64,000 bases of DNA, from assembly GCA_002633005.1 (NCBI GenBank), contig NMRA01000153.1, forward strand, positions 583,084 through 647,083, written 5' to 3'. The notes under the pieces are model-generated. The model did not search any database. It saw only the letters and a program-made list of their open reading frames with translations, and was not told the origin of the DNA. The translations under genes were made by a program, and so were the position numbers. Below are positions 46,061-58,240 of the stretch, piece after piece (the first letter of the stretch is position 1; each line of letters starts with the position of its first letter). This stretch comes from Phoronis australis (lineage: Eukaryota; Phoronida; Phoronidae).

Positions 46061-47258
46061 CGAATTAGTTCTTGAACAACCATCGTTCTGCTCTTACATA
46101 CACATAACTATTAATTGCTGACATAATTTCTACAATTTATCTCTACACTATTCATAATTCCTTGGCAAACCTTTTCCCAACAATTGGGTAGCGGGCGCGT
46201 AAGATCAAATATATGTCTCAAGTCTCAGTCACTTTCTCAAACAGACCCCGGCACAAGCCACGTAAATGAACTTCGTGTTATTCAAAATTTAAGTAACGAC
46301 CGTCTTATCCAAGAGTGGACTTATATCCTTTGATGACACGGGCCCCTAAAGGGAGATGTACAAATTAATTTCCTTAAAATAAACAACACATGGTTTTACG
46401 CAGCTGAAATTGAAAGAGGAAAATCAATCCCTTTCTTTGTTACACCTGACGCTGACGTATCACGTTGTTGGCCAAATGCGTGAAGCTAGTCGTAAATCCA
46501 ACAGGATATGGTCCGTTGAATATAATTTCCATATCATCCTGATGATGACAGAATCAATAATTTAAAGCTCGACATGCTATGTAGTTAAACAGTACAAAGG
46601 ATCACTGAAGCATCGTTAGAAACTCTACAGCGAGCTCAGTAATATAAGGAATAAACGGGTACAATTTAATAAAACATTACTTGCAGTTTCAGATACTGGC
46701 AAATGGAACTCTTTCCTCCTGTTGTTGTTGACGTCTGCTGATCGACAAACGAAGTATTGTTCAAAATAAAGGTAGTCCATGCGCTCATGCAAAAATCGGT
46801 CATGACATGTTTACCGTGAAACTCAATCAACCTTATCAATCATATTTTCTGACAGGAGGTATATTGCCGTTTTGTCGATTTTTTAATGCATCTCTGAAAA
46901 TCTTTTTGTTTAGATTAATTCTCGCATTTGAAAATTTCTACAGAAAACGAACAAAACCAACTAAAAATTGAACAATTACTACTACATTCACGTTGTTTTT
47001 TCCTATAAAAAATCCATTGATGGTAAAAATACAATTTTGCTTCCGCCACCTTTTCCGACGCCGTTTTCAAACAATTATTCACGAGCTGGCAGATGCGTCC
47101 AGCCTAGTGACTAGTCCGAAGAAAGGAACGAGTTAAATCATGTGCTAGCCCAGCTTCCGTGTTCAGTTTTGTCTTTATTGTACGGTAGAAGGCAAGGGTT
47201 CTCTTCTAATGAGGTAGGTGAATGCCGCCGCATATTCAAAATATAAACCAATGCAATA
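46061..47258. other. AT-rich, no recognised feature
   Basis: No gene, repeat array or RNA signal that I can support. Confidence 0.4.
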
Positions 47259-47409
47259 AATGGACGGCACAGCACTGAAAAAACTTGGGGGGGCTATAGC
47301 ACCCCAGCCCCCCTGTGGTGCACCTCCCATAGACCATGGGCGGCGCAGCACTGAAAAAAGAGGGGGACCTATAGCCCCCATCCCAGCCCCCTATGGTTCG
47401 CCGCCCATG
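47259..47409. mobile_element. Two adjacent CATGGGCGGCG-type MITE copies
   Basis: A diverged copy (about 47259-47330, TGGACGGCACAGCACTGAAA ... TGGTGCACCTCCCAT) abuts a better one (47335-47409, CATGGGCGGCGCAGCACTGA ... TTCGCCGCCCATG). They share GCACTGAAAAAA and CTATAGC.CCC with each other and their ends with 5597-5676. Confidence 0.7.
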
Positions 47410-47508
47410 TAATACGAGCGCAATTAAGAAAATGAGTACCGGGGACAAGACCAGCATACTGCTAAAGTATGGCCATGGCCTGCTAGGCCATATTGCTCAA
47501 CCGAGACA

Positions 47509-47635
47509 ATTACATTCAATCAATGTACATTAATTACCCACTCGAGACAACAACCTCGAAGTCAAATTGCCTACCAGAGACGACCTGATACCGTCGCAAT
47601 GCCAAATTACTCACCCGAGACGTACCCCTGAGAAG
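47509..47635. repeat. Degenerate tandem repeat, four units of 25-39 bases
   Basis: AATTGCTCAACCGAGAC-like words recur: ATTGCTCAACCGAGAC, AATTACCCACTCGAGAC, AATTGCCTACCAGAGAC and AATTACTCACCCGAGAC. Confidence 0.5.
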
Positions 47636-49164
47636 AGGAAATGCTCACACGATTACGTAGGGACGCCTCTACTATAGGAATCTTCCTGGCAGATATGTTT
47701 TTCGAAAAGCTGAACTTCGTCCTTGGTTGATCATACCTTTTGTTGTCAAGTAAACATTAACATCGGTTGTATATTTTATATAACGCCGGTGGGTTCCGAA
47801 GACACGAAGCACTTGGGAGTAAACTAATAAGACCACGTGTTTTTCATGTAATACATGGCGACATCTCGCGATGACTTGCGTGATCTGGCTGTTCTTACTC
47901 TAAGGAAGGCAACCCTAAATGGTGTGAGCTCTACAGACTTCATAGAAAAGCAAAATAGACGTTCCTACCTAATCAAACAGATGCAAATATAAGAAGCGCA
48001 GATATGCATACTTTTTCATAGGGATGGTGAATTTGAGGCTACGATAATACTCGATGTGTCCCGGAAGATGCACTATTGCACTCATCTACCGATACCAATC
48101 GTTAGTACTTAAAGGATAACGCTTTCTGTCTGGGTGAGGCTTTTGCCAAGTTATCATACTTTAGTTATTCTAAAATGTACAAAAAGCGTTTTATTCCATT
48201 AAAAATTTAATCAAGCTGTGGGCAAGTCGCACAAATTAATGCAAACATTGTTTGTCTGGTCGGCAGAATTGCTTTTTAATTATCCGTTTCTGACATCACT
48301 GCTCAAGCCAAATGGCAGACTTCTCGGAAACTGAGCTCAGTTATCAGAAGGGAAACACGAGAGAACTATCCTACATTCCGTGGACCAAGAATATGACAAA
48401 GGAAACTAGAGTGATCACCTGTTCGCTTTTAATACATGGTGACATCTCACGAAATCTTGCGGCAACTCATGTGACAGCGCCGTTTTTGAATTCTTAATTT
48501 TAAGTCGGCCAGTTCCAGTAAAATCTGAAGCGTTTTCTTGGGTTGCTGATGGTTTCGATGTTCTTGTTCGTAACGGAAATGAAATCCTATCATGGTTAAG
48601 AATGAGACCGATTTTAGAGGCTAAAAGGCCTTATTCGATTATTAGATTTTGGCGGAATGCAGCTGTAACTACGCCATAACATTGGAAATGATATTCAAGA
48701 AATTTATAGAAGTGAACATTGAGTATTCAAGCATATGTCCAAAAATAATCAATAAGTAGGTAGAATATCAGTTACACAGCAAGCAAACAGTTTTAACCAA
48801 GATTTACATTATTATCGATGCTGTTTCGATCGTTTAATTTTTGTGAGTTTTAAACAGACGCAACGCCTTCATGTGAGAGACACTCAACGTCTATTCATAA
48901 AAACCAAAGAGTGAGTTGTTTGAACAACATATGTAGATATATTATGTACGCAAATAGTCAAATGAGTACTGAAAAGTCATTGACTTAAAGAATTAGATAC
49001 ACGGCACATTACAAATCTATTTCTGCTCGGCTAAATGATCAGTGATAACGCTTAGAACGCCAATCCGACGAGTTAGGGCGAAAAATGGTCACATCGACCG
49101 ACAGAGAGTGTGATGACGGGGAGGTTATATTGAACGTTGACATTCAAGATCCTGTATTTATAAG
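47636..49164. other. AT-rich with dispersed repeat fragments
   Basis: GGCGACATCTCGCGATGACT (47868) and GGTGACATCTCACGAAATCT (48438) belong to the same dispersed repeat as 3536, 11805 and 12885. No gene is seen. Confidence 0.4.
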
Positions 49165-49690
49165 GTTAAAAAGCTTTATACCACAATATTAGCCTCGAAT
49201 GGCAGATACAACCGTGTAATAACCCATAAAGTTATCTCACTAGTGAGATAACATTTTGGCGGGAAACCGAGGCCGGATTCGAAATCGGGCCTCAAGAGTT
49301 TCGAGTCGCCGAATTTACCACTACACCACTCAGCGGCTGACGTCATCGAACGTGAAAATAGAATACTTAATTGAGCACGCGCAACAATTGCATGTTCAGC
49401 AAAGGGCATTGCACCGACATTTATACACTATGAAAAATGAGACGCATAATTTCCATAAAAACGATATTTTAATTCAGTGAAATTTTTCTCTCGCGCTCTC
49501 TCACTTGTAAATCACCGATCTCCAATTAGAATACAGGTATCGTGTCATCGGGATAGTTTGACTTGAGCATTATAGACCCAATTCACGCGGCGGACATTAA
49601 AATCCAAAGCGAGGCTCACTGCGATAATAAAGCGGAAATTTACAATGCGTGAGTTAAATGGCCGGTCTTCAGTGTCCAACCTGAATATTA
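49165..49690 (-). repeat. tRNA-associated dispersed repeat, copy 1
   Basis: Read on the minus strand this contains a tRNA-like module: an A-box-like TGGTGTAGTGGT (49317-49328) and a B-box-like GATTTCGAATCC (49275-49286). Sequence on both sides is shared with the copy near 52.5 kb, so the repeat is larger than the tRNA-like head. No acceptor stem closes, so it is not a working tRNA. It is likely a SINE or a composite. Confidence 0.7.
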
Positions 49691-50380
49691 AATCTTAAAA
49701 AATGTGTCAATAATTAACCACAGAGACGTAGAAAAATACAGTTAAAGAACACATCAATGCACCAAAGAGTTGTCTGACGAAAGGATATAGTTTTTTTTCC
49801 GAAAAACTAGGTTCGAAATATGAAAAGTAAACATGACCAAATTGCGGCGATCGTAGTGTTACGGATTAGGTATCATGCTGAATGCAGGGTTACGTTTCTT
49901 CCAATAAATTCTTGATAAAAATGCTTTCTACACTAACCAGGTCATCTGGTCGTATTGTTGACGAGTTGAAGATATATTCGACAGTGGCGGCTCATAGCAT
50001 TTTGCTGTCATGTGCAATTAGTCTCCTCTGGTTTAATTTGTTGATCAAGAGTAGGCCTATTAGCTTCAAGCATAGCCTAGATCCTGGTGAGGTAGGCACT
50101 ACCGGGACTAACAGTTGATTTGTTATTGATCTGAAATAATACTTGATGTTATTAAGTATAATATTTTGATTACGATAAAAAACCAGGCTCACAATTGAAA
50201 ATAAAAATTATATGACCATCAATTCTGCTTTCTTGGTTTTAATAATTACGTCTATTTCATGTGTTATATTTTTCAAATATCAATCTCGACCAAGTTGAAT
50301 TTTAAAATTAAAACACCTAAATCTTTCGTCCAAAGCATAACCTCGTTTTAGAGCTCAATTTCAGTTAACTGGGCAGAACA
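49691..50380. other. AT-rich, no recognised feature
   Basis: Nothing beyond short random open frames. Confidence 0.4.
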
Positions 50381-50542
50381 CAGTGACGGATTTAGAGGGG
50401 AGCCAAGGGACTATGCCCCAGCCCCCCCAAAATTCTCCCAGATTCCCTTTGGCAGTTCAGGAGCGCGAATTTCTGACGGGCGAAATCCTGGCTAATACTC
50501 TGCCTTGCCCCCCCCCCTAACTCAAAGTCCTGGATCCCCCTG
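50381..50542 (+). mobile_element. CAGTGGCGG MITE, copy B
   Basis: 162 bp from CAGTGACGGATTTAG to TGGATCCCCCTG, flanked by GAACA on both sides (50376-50380, 50543-50547). The interior matches copies A and C (TTGGCAGTTC, CTGGCTAATACTCTGCC). Confidence 0.9.
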
Positions 50543-51389
50543 GAACAAGCATAGTTATCATGTTACTTCAGAGGCCTCGTTCATGTCCGAGGGGAAAGGT
50601 GCCTGTGCGGCCTTCTGAGAGGGGAACGTTTCGTCGAGTGACGGGTCAGTGAAAACTCTGACCTCCCGATCACCATCAATAGCACACCGCCCTGTTGCAA
50701 GCTCTCATAGCTTTGTCTCAAGTAGCATTTTCAGTGGCTGATCTAGGATACCATATAGGCCTAGTGGGGGGGGAGGGCCGACATCCTCGGAGAAGCGGGC
50801 AAGGCGCGATTTTATGCACGCAGGCGGCCCGGAAGTTGCGGGCGCCGAGGATGTATACCTTCTGCTCAGGAAATCTGTCGTTGGACTAAAAAAAATAAAA
50901 CGGAACGTGTTTTCCCCCCTCGTCCGCTACCGGTCCTAGCTCAACTCTGTGGTCACAGGTGATTTGAACCGTTGGAGAGAAATTTTCAATCACAAAGGGA
51001 ATTTTTAGGCCTCGTGGCCAGGAATTTCGCGTGATTTTTCAATATTTTTGAGGGGGGAATAGGGCCGATATTTGACCCCAAAATTGAGGGATTGAGGGCC
51101 CTGTCCTTTTTGTAAAGAAAAATGCATCGCTCAACCCATAGTCATGAAAACACAGCCTGGCTGGCCGAAGATTCTCCGGTCCTCGTTGCTATGGTGGCAT
51201 CCAGTCCGAGATGCGACAAACTATGATTCGAAAACAGTTATAAATTTTACACGGACATATTTTCCTTCGTCGCGGTGTATGGCAAGGACCCAACGCTTCC
51301 GAATCTTAACGTCCTTAGGGATTGTAAAACAGAGTGTCCGTATTTTTTTCTAGCTGTTCGAGCAACGCGGAGTACAACTACGCGGATAA
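50543..51389. other. Repeat fragments, no gene
   Basis: CAGTGGCTGATCTAGGATAC near 50731 is a degenerate transposon end like the one at 14804, followed by G-rich sequence. No coding signal. Confidence 0.4.
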
Positions 51390-52655
51390 GCCACCAGAGC
51401 TATCGTAGCGAACCTCGTTTTGGAACGCGCCTCCTATCGGCGTGAATAGGGTCTATAGTCAGTTACTAGTAGTAACCTACTTTAGCAGACGATAATTTCC
51501 CGGTCGAAGCTTAGTGTGATAAAATGTGTAGTAAGTTATAATAGTTGCTAAACCTTAGTTTATAGATTCACGTTATTTCTATTTCTTTTAAATTTTCAAT
51601 TGCTTTTGAGTATAAGCACTATTTGACAAAAATAGCTCGGCTTTTCTTAAAAGGTCACGACCTCCGACCCCTGGCCTCTGACATAGAAAGTAGTTACAAA
51701 GTATAGCCGAACGTCAGATCATCAGAAGGCAAGTCAGCCGCTCATTAAATCCAACGTTCACGCACAGCTTCTATCAGACGTCATACAAGTAATTGCCGTG
51801 ACATTTAATGGCGAATTCGTTATCCCTCGTATTCTAGAGCCTGAGTGGACTTTGGAGAATTATCGTCCGAGGGACGTTAGCCCCGACGGTGATAATTCTA
51901 CAAAATCCACGAGGGCTCTAGGTAAGGGGGATAACGACTGACAGCATGTAAAAATCTACACTGAACGAGAAACATTGCAAAGAATCGATCTACCTTTCTC
52001 GAACCGCCTCGTCTATGTAACTACTTTCTATGTCAGAGGTCCAGGGTCAGAGGTCGTGACCTTTTAAGAAAAGCCGAATCATTTTTGTCAAAATAATGTT
52101 TTTACTCAAAACAAAATAGAAATAAAGTGAATCAATAAATTAAGTTTTAGCAACTAGTCTAGCTTACTACACATTTTATCACGCTAAGCTTCGACCGTGA
52201 AAATATCGTCTGCTAAAGTAGGTTACCACTGCTTACTGAGTATAATGCACAAGTCAAAGGATCTCGCCGACACGATACCCGCATTCAAGTTGGAGATCGA
52301 TGATTTACAAGTGAGAGGAAATGAGAGATAAATTTAACAGAACTAAAATATGGGTTTTATTGAAATTATGCGTCTTACTTTTCATAGCGTCGGTATAAAT
52401 GCCGGTACAATACCCTTTGTTCAACATGCGATTATTGCTCGTGCTCACTTATAAGTATTCTATTTTTACTTTTGATCACGTCAGCTGCTGAGTGGTGCAG
52501 TGGTAAAGTCGACGACTCAACCTCTTGCGGACCGGGTTCGAAACCGGCCTCGGTTTCCCGCCAAAATGTTATCTGACGCCATTTAACTAAAATTTTACGC
52601 GGTTGTATTGACCGTTCGAGGCTGATATCTATTGTGGTATAAAAGCTAATATTCT
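51390..52655 (+). repeat. tRNA-associated dispersed repeat, copy 2, split by an insertion
   Basis: The left part (51390-51457, ending GCGTGAATAGGGTCTATA) and the right part (52241-52655, starting TATAATGC.CAAGTCAAA) are contiguous in copy 1 (reverse of 49568). The right part carries the A-box (TGGTGCAGTGGT, 52493-52504) and a good B-box (GGGTTCGAAACC, 52534-52545). The copy was therefore interrupted by 51458-52240. Confidence 0.75.
51458..52240. mobile_element. 783-bp foldback transposon, TATA target duplication
   Basis: The arms are inverted over nearly the whole length: TAACCTACTTTAGCAGACGA (51474) faces its complement near 52204-52223, AAAGGTCACGACCTC (51650) faces 52050-52064, and the centre (GAGAATTATCGTCC at 51856, GGTGATAATTCT at 51889) is itself palindromic. 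The ends are flanked by TATA (51454-51457, 52241-52244), and the uninterrupted host has one TATA. There is no coding capacity. Confidence 0.85.
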
Positions 52656-53632
52656 GACAAATCACGTGAACAGAGCATTACGTCATTGGGTAAGGAGGCA
52701 GATACGCCACGTCATTTGGGGCGGAGGTCTGTGATTTTCAGACTGTGGATCAAACATCCGGCGTGCCTTTGGATTGGAAGGTTCGAGCACTGTTATTGAG
52801 CGGGAGGTGACTCGATTGCCAGGTCCTGACTTAGGGAGCTCACGTGCTCTTCATGCTCTACAGTGTAGTTCTAACTTCTTCCCTCAAATTTTTGGAATCC
52901 TAGCTTTTTAGTAAGTCGAGAGATTCTCGACGGAGAGAATTTTCACCTTTTCTTTATGTAGCGTAGAGCATATTGTAATCTCGCAAGGAGCCACAGGTTT
53001 ACTAGCTCCTTACGAAATTAGCCACAAATCTGAAAGCGTGTGGACTACGCGTAAACAAGAAGGTGCGGAAAGTCAACGCATACGCTCTGATTTCTGCCAG
53101 TAGGCGTAGGCTCTATCATGAACAATGTAAATTCAAAAGTTTATGAGGACTGAGAGAGAGCATATCTGACAAAAAATAACTTAGCAGTCACTCGGGTACA
53201 ATTGCCACTCGCAAGTATTTGCCTTTACTAAAAATTATTGATTTAACCCTCACGGCCATGTCATTATAAGCCTACCTGTATATGCATGGTTACCGGAGAT
53301 TTCCGCATCGTCTAATCATATACACCCGTTGCATAGTTGACGATCGGGAGTATACAGTGTCACCGAATTGAAATTTACTAGTAGTGATACTTAGGAAAAG
53401 AACAAGATATTAACAATTAACTAAGTCTACTGGAAAAACAAATATTTCCACTTGAGAATGAAACAGTTATGTTTCGAAATATCGTGTGTCTTGTAATCAT
53501 GTCTCTTGGTCACTTACTTTACCAATGTTCTGTTGAATGTCGAACATTTTTCCGAGGATACGAACGGAATGGAATAAAGATAGCCAACAACAACAAGTGT
53601 CGTGCATTTAAAGTTTTGCATAACGCAAAATA
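52656..53632. other. AT-rich, no recognised feature
   Basis: No gene, RNA or repeat that I can support. Confidence 0.4.
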
Positions 53633-53935
53633 ATGAGAAAGTATAATACTACCACTATCACTACCACTACTCATACTTTCACTATACCACTACCACTAGC
53701 ACCACCACTACCACTTCCACTATCACTACCACTACGCATACCTTCACTACCACTAGCACTTTCACTAACACTACCGCTATCACTATACACTTCTCATACT
53801 TCCACTACGACTCCAACTGTCACTACTACTATCACTACCACTAACATTACCACTACTAATACCATCACTACTCATATTACTGATACCATTGCTCATCATA
53901 CCACTATCTCTATCACTACCACTACCACTACTGAT
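53633..53935. repeat. CACTAC/CACTAT low-complexity tract
   Basis: About 300 bases of ACTACCACTATC-type hexamers, degenerate, ending in GATGACGACGATGGCGACGA. It yields spurious Thr-rich (+) and Ser-rich (-) open frames. Confidence 0.95.
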
Positions 53936-55435
53936 GACGACGATGGCGACGATGGTGATAATGGAAAACGATGCTTCAGTAGAAGGAGTATCCACCACAG
54001 TACTGTCATTGTAGTGTATTTACCCACAATGCAACTTATGTGTCAAGCACGGCCTGTCCTCCTTCTCCTTCACAAATGTATAAGTTACTATTTCTCTTTC
54101 TAATGTAATTCCTTATTGCCATAGTGGCCAACATTGCATTTTGTGCTGTACATTTAATAATGACCATTTCAAAGGCGAAGGGTGGCTTGAAATTTTTCAA
54201 ATGACAGATACCCTTCCATAAGGTCTACCCGTTTTCCTCGAACGTAAATTACAAACGAATAAAACGATCCACCATTGGAGCCAACTTGTAATGAATGCGT
54301 ACAACATTTGGTAACCGCACTGTTGGTAATCTTGGGAAATCACGAAAGCATTTCCCTGTTCTCATTTGTGAGTGAAATTAACGCAGTAACATTATAGACT
54401 ATAGTACGTGGACCGCCAACTCCGCATATTTAGGTGGCACTGAACAGTTAGGCTGCGGCCGCGGCCAATTTGCAATGCCAAAATATTAAAATTTTGGGGT
54501 AGGCCAAGTTTGGGGGCATTTTGTACGTAGGCATTGCATGTAGGCTCAGTGAATGTGGTTTGTTTGTATTTGTGAACATGCTAAGAATAAAAAAAGGCCA
54601 CTTTTTCGGCTGTAGCTGCACTCTTCTTCAAAATGGTGGCCCTCTGTAGCAATTGTGCATTGCTGAGTAGCAACTGAGAAATTGGCCGCGATTTCAGGTA
54701 GCCCTCAAACAAGCCAGATTTGCAAAAAAACTAGTTGGTTGACAGTACTTTTGTACCACGTTTTTGGAATTGGTAGGAAATTTGCTTTCGCAATCACTAA
54801 TGTTGGCTTTAGTCGAGCATCGGCAGGGAAGTGGTGATTTTAGAGTGAAAAGTGCCGATTTTACATTTTTTGTCCTTATTTTTCTTAGTTCAGCTTGATT
54901 TCCACTGGGAGTGAAAGGGTCAAAAAGAAGAGTGTTGCAAATAAAGAAAAGTTTTGAGCCATTTAGGGGGGCCTTGGCCCCTTGGCCCCCCTAAATCCGC
55001 CACTGGAGTAATCATACATCCGAGTGTTGCGTTACATCCGGGTGTACTTGCGCTTATATGGCAAAAATACAAATCATACGTAATTATACATGCGGATGTA
55101 AATATACCTTCGGGTGTAAACACTATCATGTAAACGGGGCTTAAGCATTAGCAATATGTAACATAATTCTTTAATACGTGATCCAAAATTACAATTCCAA
55201 AAAAGATGTTAGCACAAAATCGTCGGATTCGGTTAAAAACGCGTTATCGATTTTACGCCAAGGGTCGCATTTTTGAGATTATTGTTGAACAGGAAGAACT
55301 GGTAGTAATTATACTCTTAGCTTTAATTATTTCTGGAGTGAAATTTAGTTCCGCTAGCAGAACGCTTGATTGCAATCGCGGGAGTTGCAAGCTGATCTGA
55401 GGCTGATCTCACGTTCTCACAGAATGACTTACAAG
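53936..55435. other. Intergenic, with one truncated CAGTGGCGG element
   Basis: ATTTAGGGGGGCCTTGGCCC to TAAATCCGCCACTG (54960-55006) is a short copy of the CAGTGGCGG family lacking its left tip. The remainder shows no gene. Confidence 0.5.
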
Positions 55436-55734
55436 CAAAAGCGGATTTGGGGGGCCAAGGGGGCCATGGCCCCCCTAAAATTCTCCCAGATACCATTTGG
55501 CAGTTCGGGGTGCGGATTGCTGACTAGCATATGCGCGCACCCAAGGGGGCTCCGGGGACGAATGCATAGTCCTTAAACAAATCCCGGTAACCGTTTTTTT
55601 ATTAATAAGGTTCACATATCCAAAAATTCGAGACCCCTGCATCCCCACATTTTAGGCTGGGCGCGCGCATGTGACAAAATTTTGGTTATTCCTGTGCCCT
55701 GCTCCCCCAACTCAAAATCCTGGATCCGCCCCTG
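55436..55734 (+). mobile_element. CAGTGGCGG MITE, copy C (long form)
   Basis: 299 bp, from CAAAAGCGGATTTGGGG to TGGATCCGCCCCTG, flanked by ACAAG on both sides (55431-55435, 55735-55739). It includes the extra middle segment (GCATATGCGCGCACCC ... GGCTGGGCGCGCGCATGTG) missing from copies A and B. Confidence 0.9.
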
Positions 55735-55928
55735 ACAAGATTATACAATACATCGTTAATACCACTTCTATGATGCAGATTCCATTTCTTGTGTTATTAT
55801 AATGTTAAGGGGGTCTTTCTCAAGATCAAACCAGAGGTGTAAGGTCAAAATATCTTTCTGAAGTTGAGTTTTCCTCTCTTCGCGTTATATTTTCTTCACT
55901 AAAACGTTGATTATAACGTTCCAAAAAT
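55735..55928. other. Short intergenic stretch
   Basis: Nothing recognised between the MITE and the transposon-gene relic. Confidence 0.4.
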
Positions 55929-57050
55929 CTTTTTCCAAAAATTTTCACGGCTGTACCGGCACACTAGAGAAAGCACCTGGCATGGAAAAGCTCATAAGTT
56001 CAGCATTTGCTGGAATCTCTAGTTACGGAAAGGTTTGGACCAATTCTCTGTCTCATCACAGCTATGATGCCATTGAATTTCTTCTCGAATGGGACCAATA
56101 CTTATGAAGATCTGATTGTCTACCTGTAGATTGCTGAAGAAGCCTGACCCTTTCAAGGTGAATGTCACTGATGGCATTGAGACGCTGTACGTTTAATTGC
56201 CTGTTAGTCGTGGGGTAGCAACGTGACGTTGTCTTTCAGTATAAGCCGTTCGAGTCCAGTCCCTACAGCCCCGATCGACGTATACGGCTGCCTGAGGAAG
56301 TGTGAAGCCATATTGGTCAAGTCTCTCAGTGTCTCTGTCACGAATCATTCTGCTCCAGACGTAACGTACTTTGATATTGACACTGGCCACCTTCTGAACC
56401 AGGTCATTTGAACTGTCTCTAGAACTACATGGGATTTGGCTGCAAGCTTCGCCATGCGACTGGCCGCGTCTAAGAAATATTCTGTTTGAAAGATATAACC
56501 TGAAGATGGCGGTTGAGCACAGTTCCATCAAGTGTTTAAAGTAAGTTCCTCAAAGATTCCTTTGCAAGGAAGGAACCATGAGAGGATAAGACGAGGAAAA
56601 ACCAAGGAAGCTGTACCAATCCCAAACACCCCTTCTTTGTCACGGATCTATTCTAAACAATCCCAAAAACAAAGCTGTGTTCGACAACCTTATATTTGTA
56701 TACGGCTGTCTCCTCCCGTACAACATCGAACTGGTCAAGAAGAACCATTGTGTAGTTACCCATGCTGATGCAGACGTCACACTTTATTGATGTATCTTGA
56801 AACCGGCGGAAGAAGGCGCCTACACCATCTGAATCATCAGTGTAAACGTTGACGTCTTCGTGGTCTTAGTTTACACAACAGTTGGCGCCAAGATTCAAAT
56901 GGAGAAGTGGAATGGCGGTGTTTCTCTCACAAACGGAACAGTAAAGATTAGGTTCCAGGAAGTGAAGTCAACTTCCAAAATGTATATGCATATCGAATTT
57001 GAAAACAAATTGAAGTTAATTGCAACAACTTACCAGCATAGCAAGACTTG
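55929..57050 (+). pseudogene. Relic of a transposon-associated gene with a DTDV-type nuclease-like motif
   Basis: Plus-strand pieces in consistent order: GMEKLISSAFAGISSYGKVW, then VNVTDGIETLY, then PIDVYGCLRKCEAILVKSLS, PDVTYFDIDTGHLLNQVIW, AASFAMRLAASKKY, then KPRKLYQSQTPLL, then HADADVTLY, then IISVNVDVFVVLVY and QMEKWNGGV. I recognise the order from an uncharacterised, high-copy gene family of marine invertebrates and fish, whose core is HEEAD(T/V) followed by SDDTDVFVLLVY and Q.EKW. Here HEEAD is HADAD and DDTDV is NVDV, and stops and frameshifts interrupt the frame, so it is inactive. The C-terminal Cys-rich part is absent; a related C-terminus lies at 28.2-28.8 kb. Recognised from motifs, not a search. 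Confidence 0.6.
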
Positions 57051-58240
57051 AATGACTAGGCACATATATGCTTAGTTCAATATTTATAAAGGACCCTCAA
57101 TATTGCGACTTCATTTATGAGATTTTAGTATCAAAATGGGGGTCCAGTATTTACAGTTATCTTTAATTGCAATAACTGAGTAATAAAACAGAACCAGAAT
57201 ATGATAATAGGCTTATATATAGCACGTGTAAACTACAGACCCCCAGTCTACACGTATGCAGCCTAGTGTATGAACTACATATATATGCAAGTTCATAATG
57301 ATTCTCAAAGAACTTGTAATATTGTGACTTCGTGTTATTGAGATTTTGAGGTTATCTAATTCCAATATTAACGATCCGATATCCTTAACATGATGGGTTC
57401 ACAGAAGAAATCAACAGACGTTGATTTAACATTTCCCATACATTTAACAATTCGTCCGTCAAAAGGGTTGGATTGTCTATATTTCAGTTCAACTTTACCC
57501 CTCAGCTGACCTTGAATTTGACCCCGCATCCATAAAATTACACCAGAAACTTTGTTCCCCTGACCACATATGCCGGTAATACGGTCCAATAGAAAATTGT
57601 ACAGTAAACAAATTAGACTCTAGACTCATGTTTGGGACTAAATGTAAGTAAACAAGTATATTTTGATAAACTTTTTATTACTGCTCAAACGTTGATGCTA
57701 TAGGGAATGAGGTGTCTTGAACTCGATATACTTTATTACGTTCATCATTTATCCTTGATATATCGCATTGCATCGGTCATATTGGTTATCTGAAACGTTA
57801 CAAAAACAGTCTAAGTTACGTTGACTAACTAAACTATTCCGCCACGATACCGTTACACCTACGTAATGTTTAATTAATGTCTAACGAAAACCGCACCTGA
57901 GGAAATAGAAACTCATGAAAAATATGCCGGGAATTTAACCACTAAAGTTCCGCGACTAGACAACTTTTAGGCTACTGTAGCACTCCGTAAAACTACAGTT
58001 CACAAAATAGAAATATGCAATTCGTAAATATAATAATTGACTACCAGCAAAAGCGCAATGGCTGCAACGTAACAGCATGTCTAGGTCAGTGCAAATAATA
58101 GTCCAGTCTACAGCAACGCTAACAGAACGCAAACTACAAATGCACAGCTATCCAAAATCGGTTCTAACGTTGAACAGTAACCAACGTTTGCCTCAAAAAA
58201 CAGCTCGGTAATCAGCACACGATATATATGAAACCCAGGA
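57051..58240. other. Possible transcribed region of an unidentified minus-strand gene
   Basis: Two minus frames overlap at 57368-57600: one is open for 73 codons (KVELKYRQSNPFDGRIVKCM) and another reads YYRHMWSGEQSFWCNFMDAG before a stop. At 58082 (-) an ATG opens MLLRCSHCAFAG before a weak donor. None is a recognised family, and no consistent gene model could be built. Confidence 0.2.

Noticed and set aside
52486-52562. tRNA gene
   Set aside because: A- and B-box-like words are present but no acceptor stem pairs and the same module recurs within a dispersed repeat.
53633-54103. Thr-rich 156-codon (+) and Ser-rich 71-codon (-) frames
   Set aside because: Products of the CACTAC low-complexity tract.
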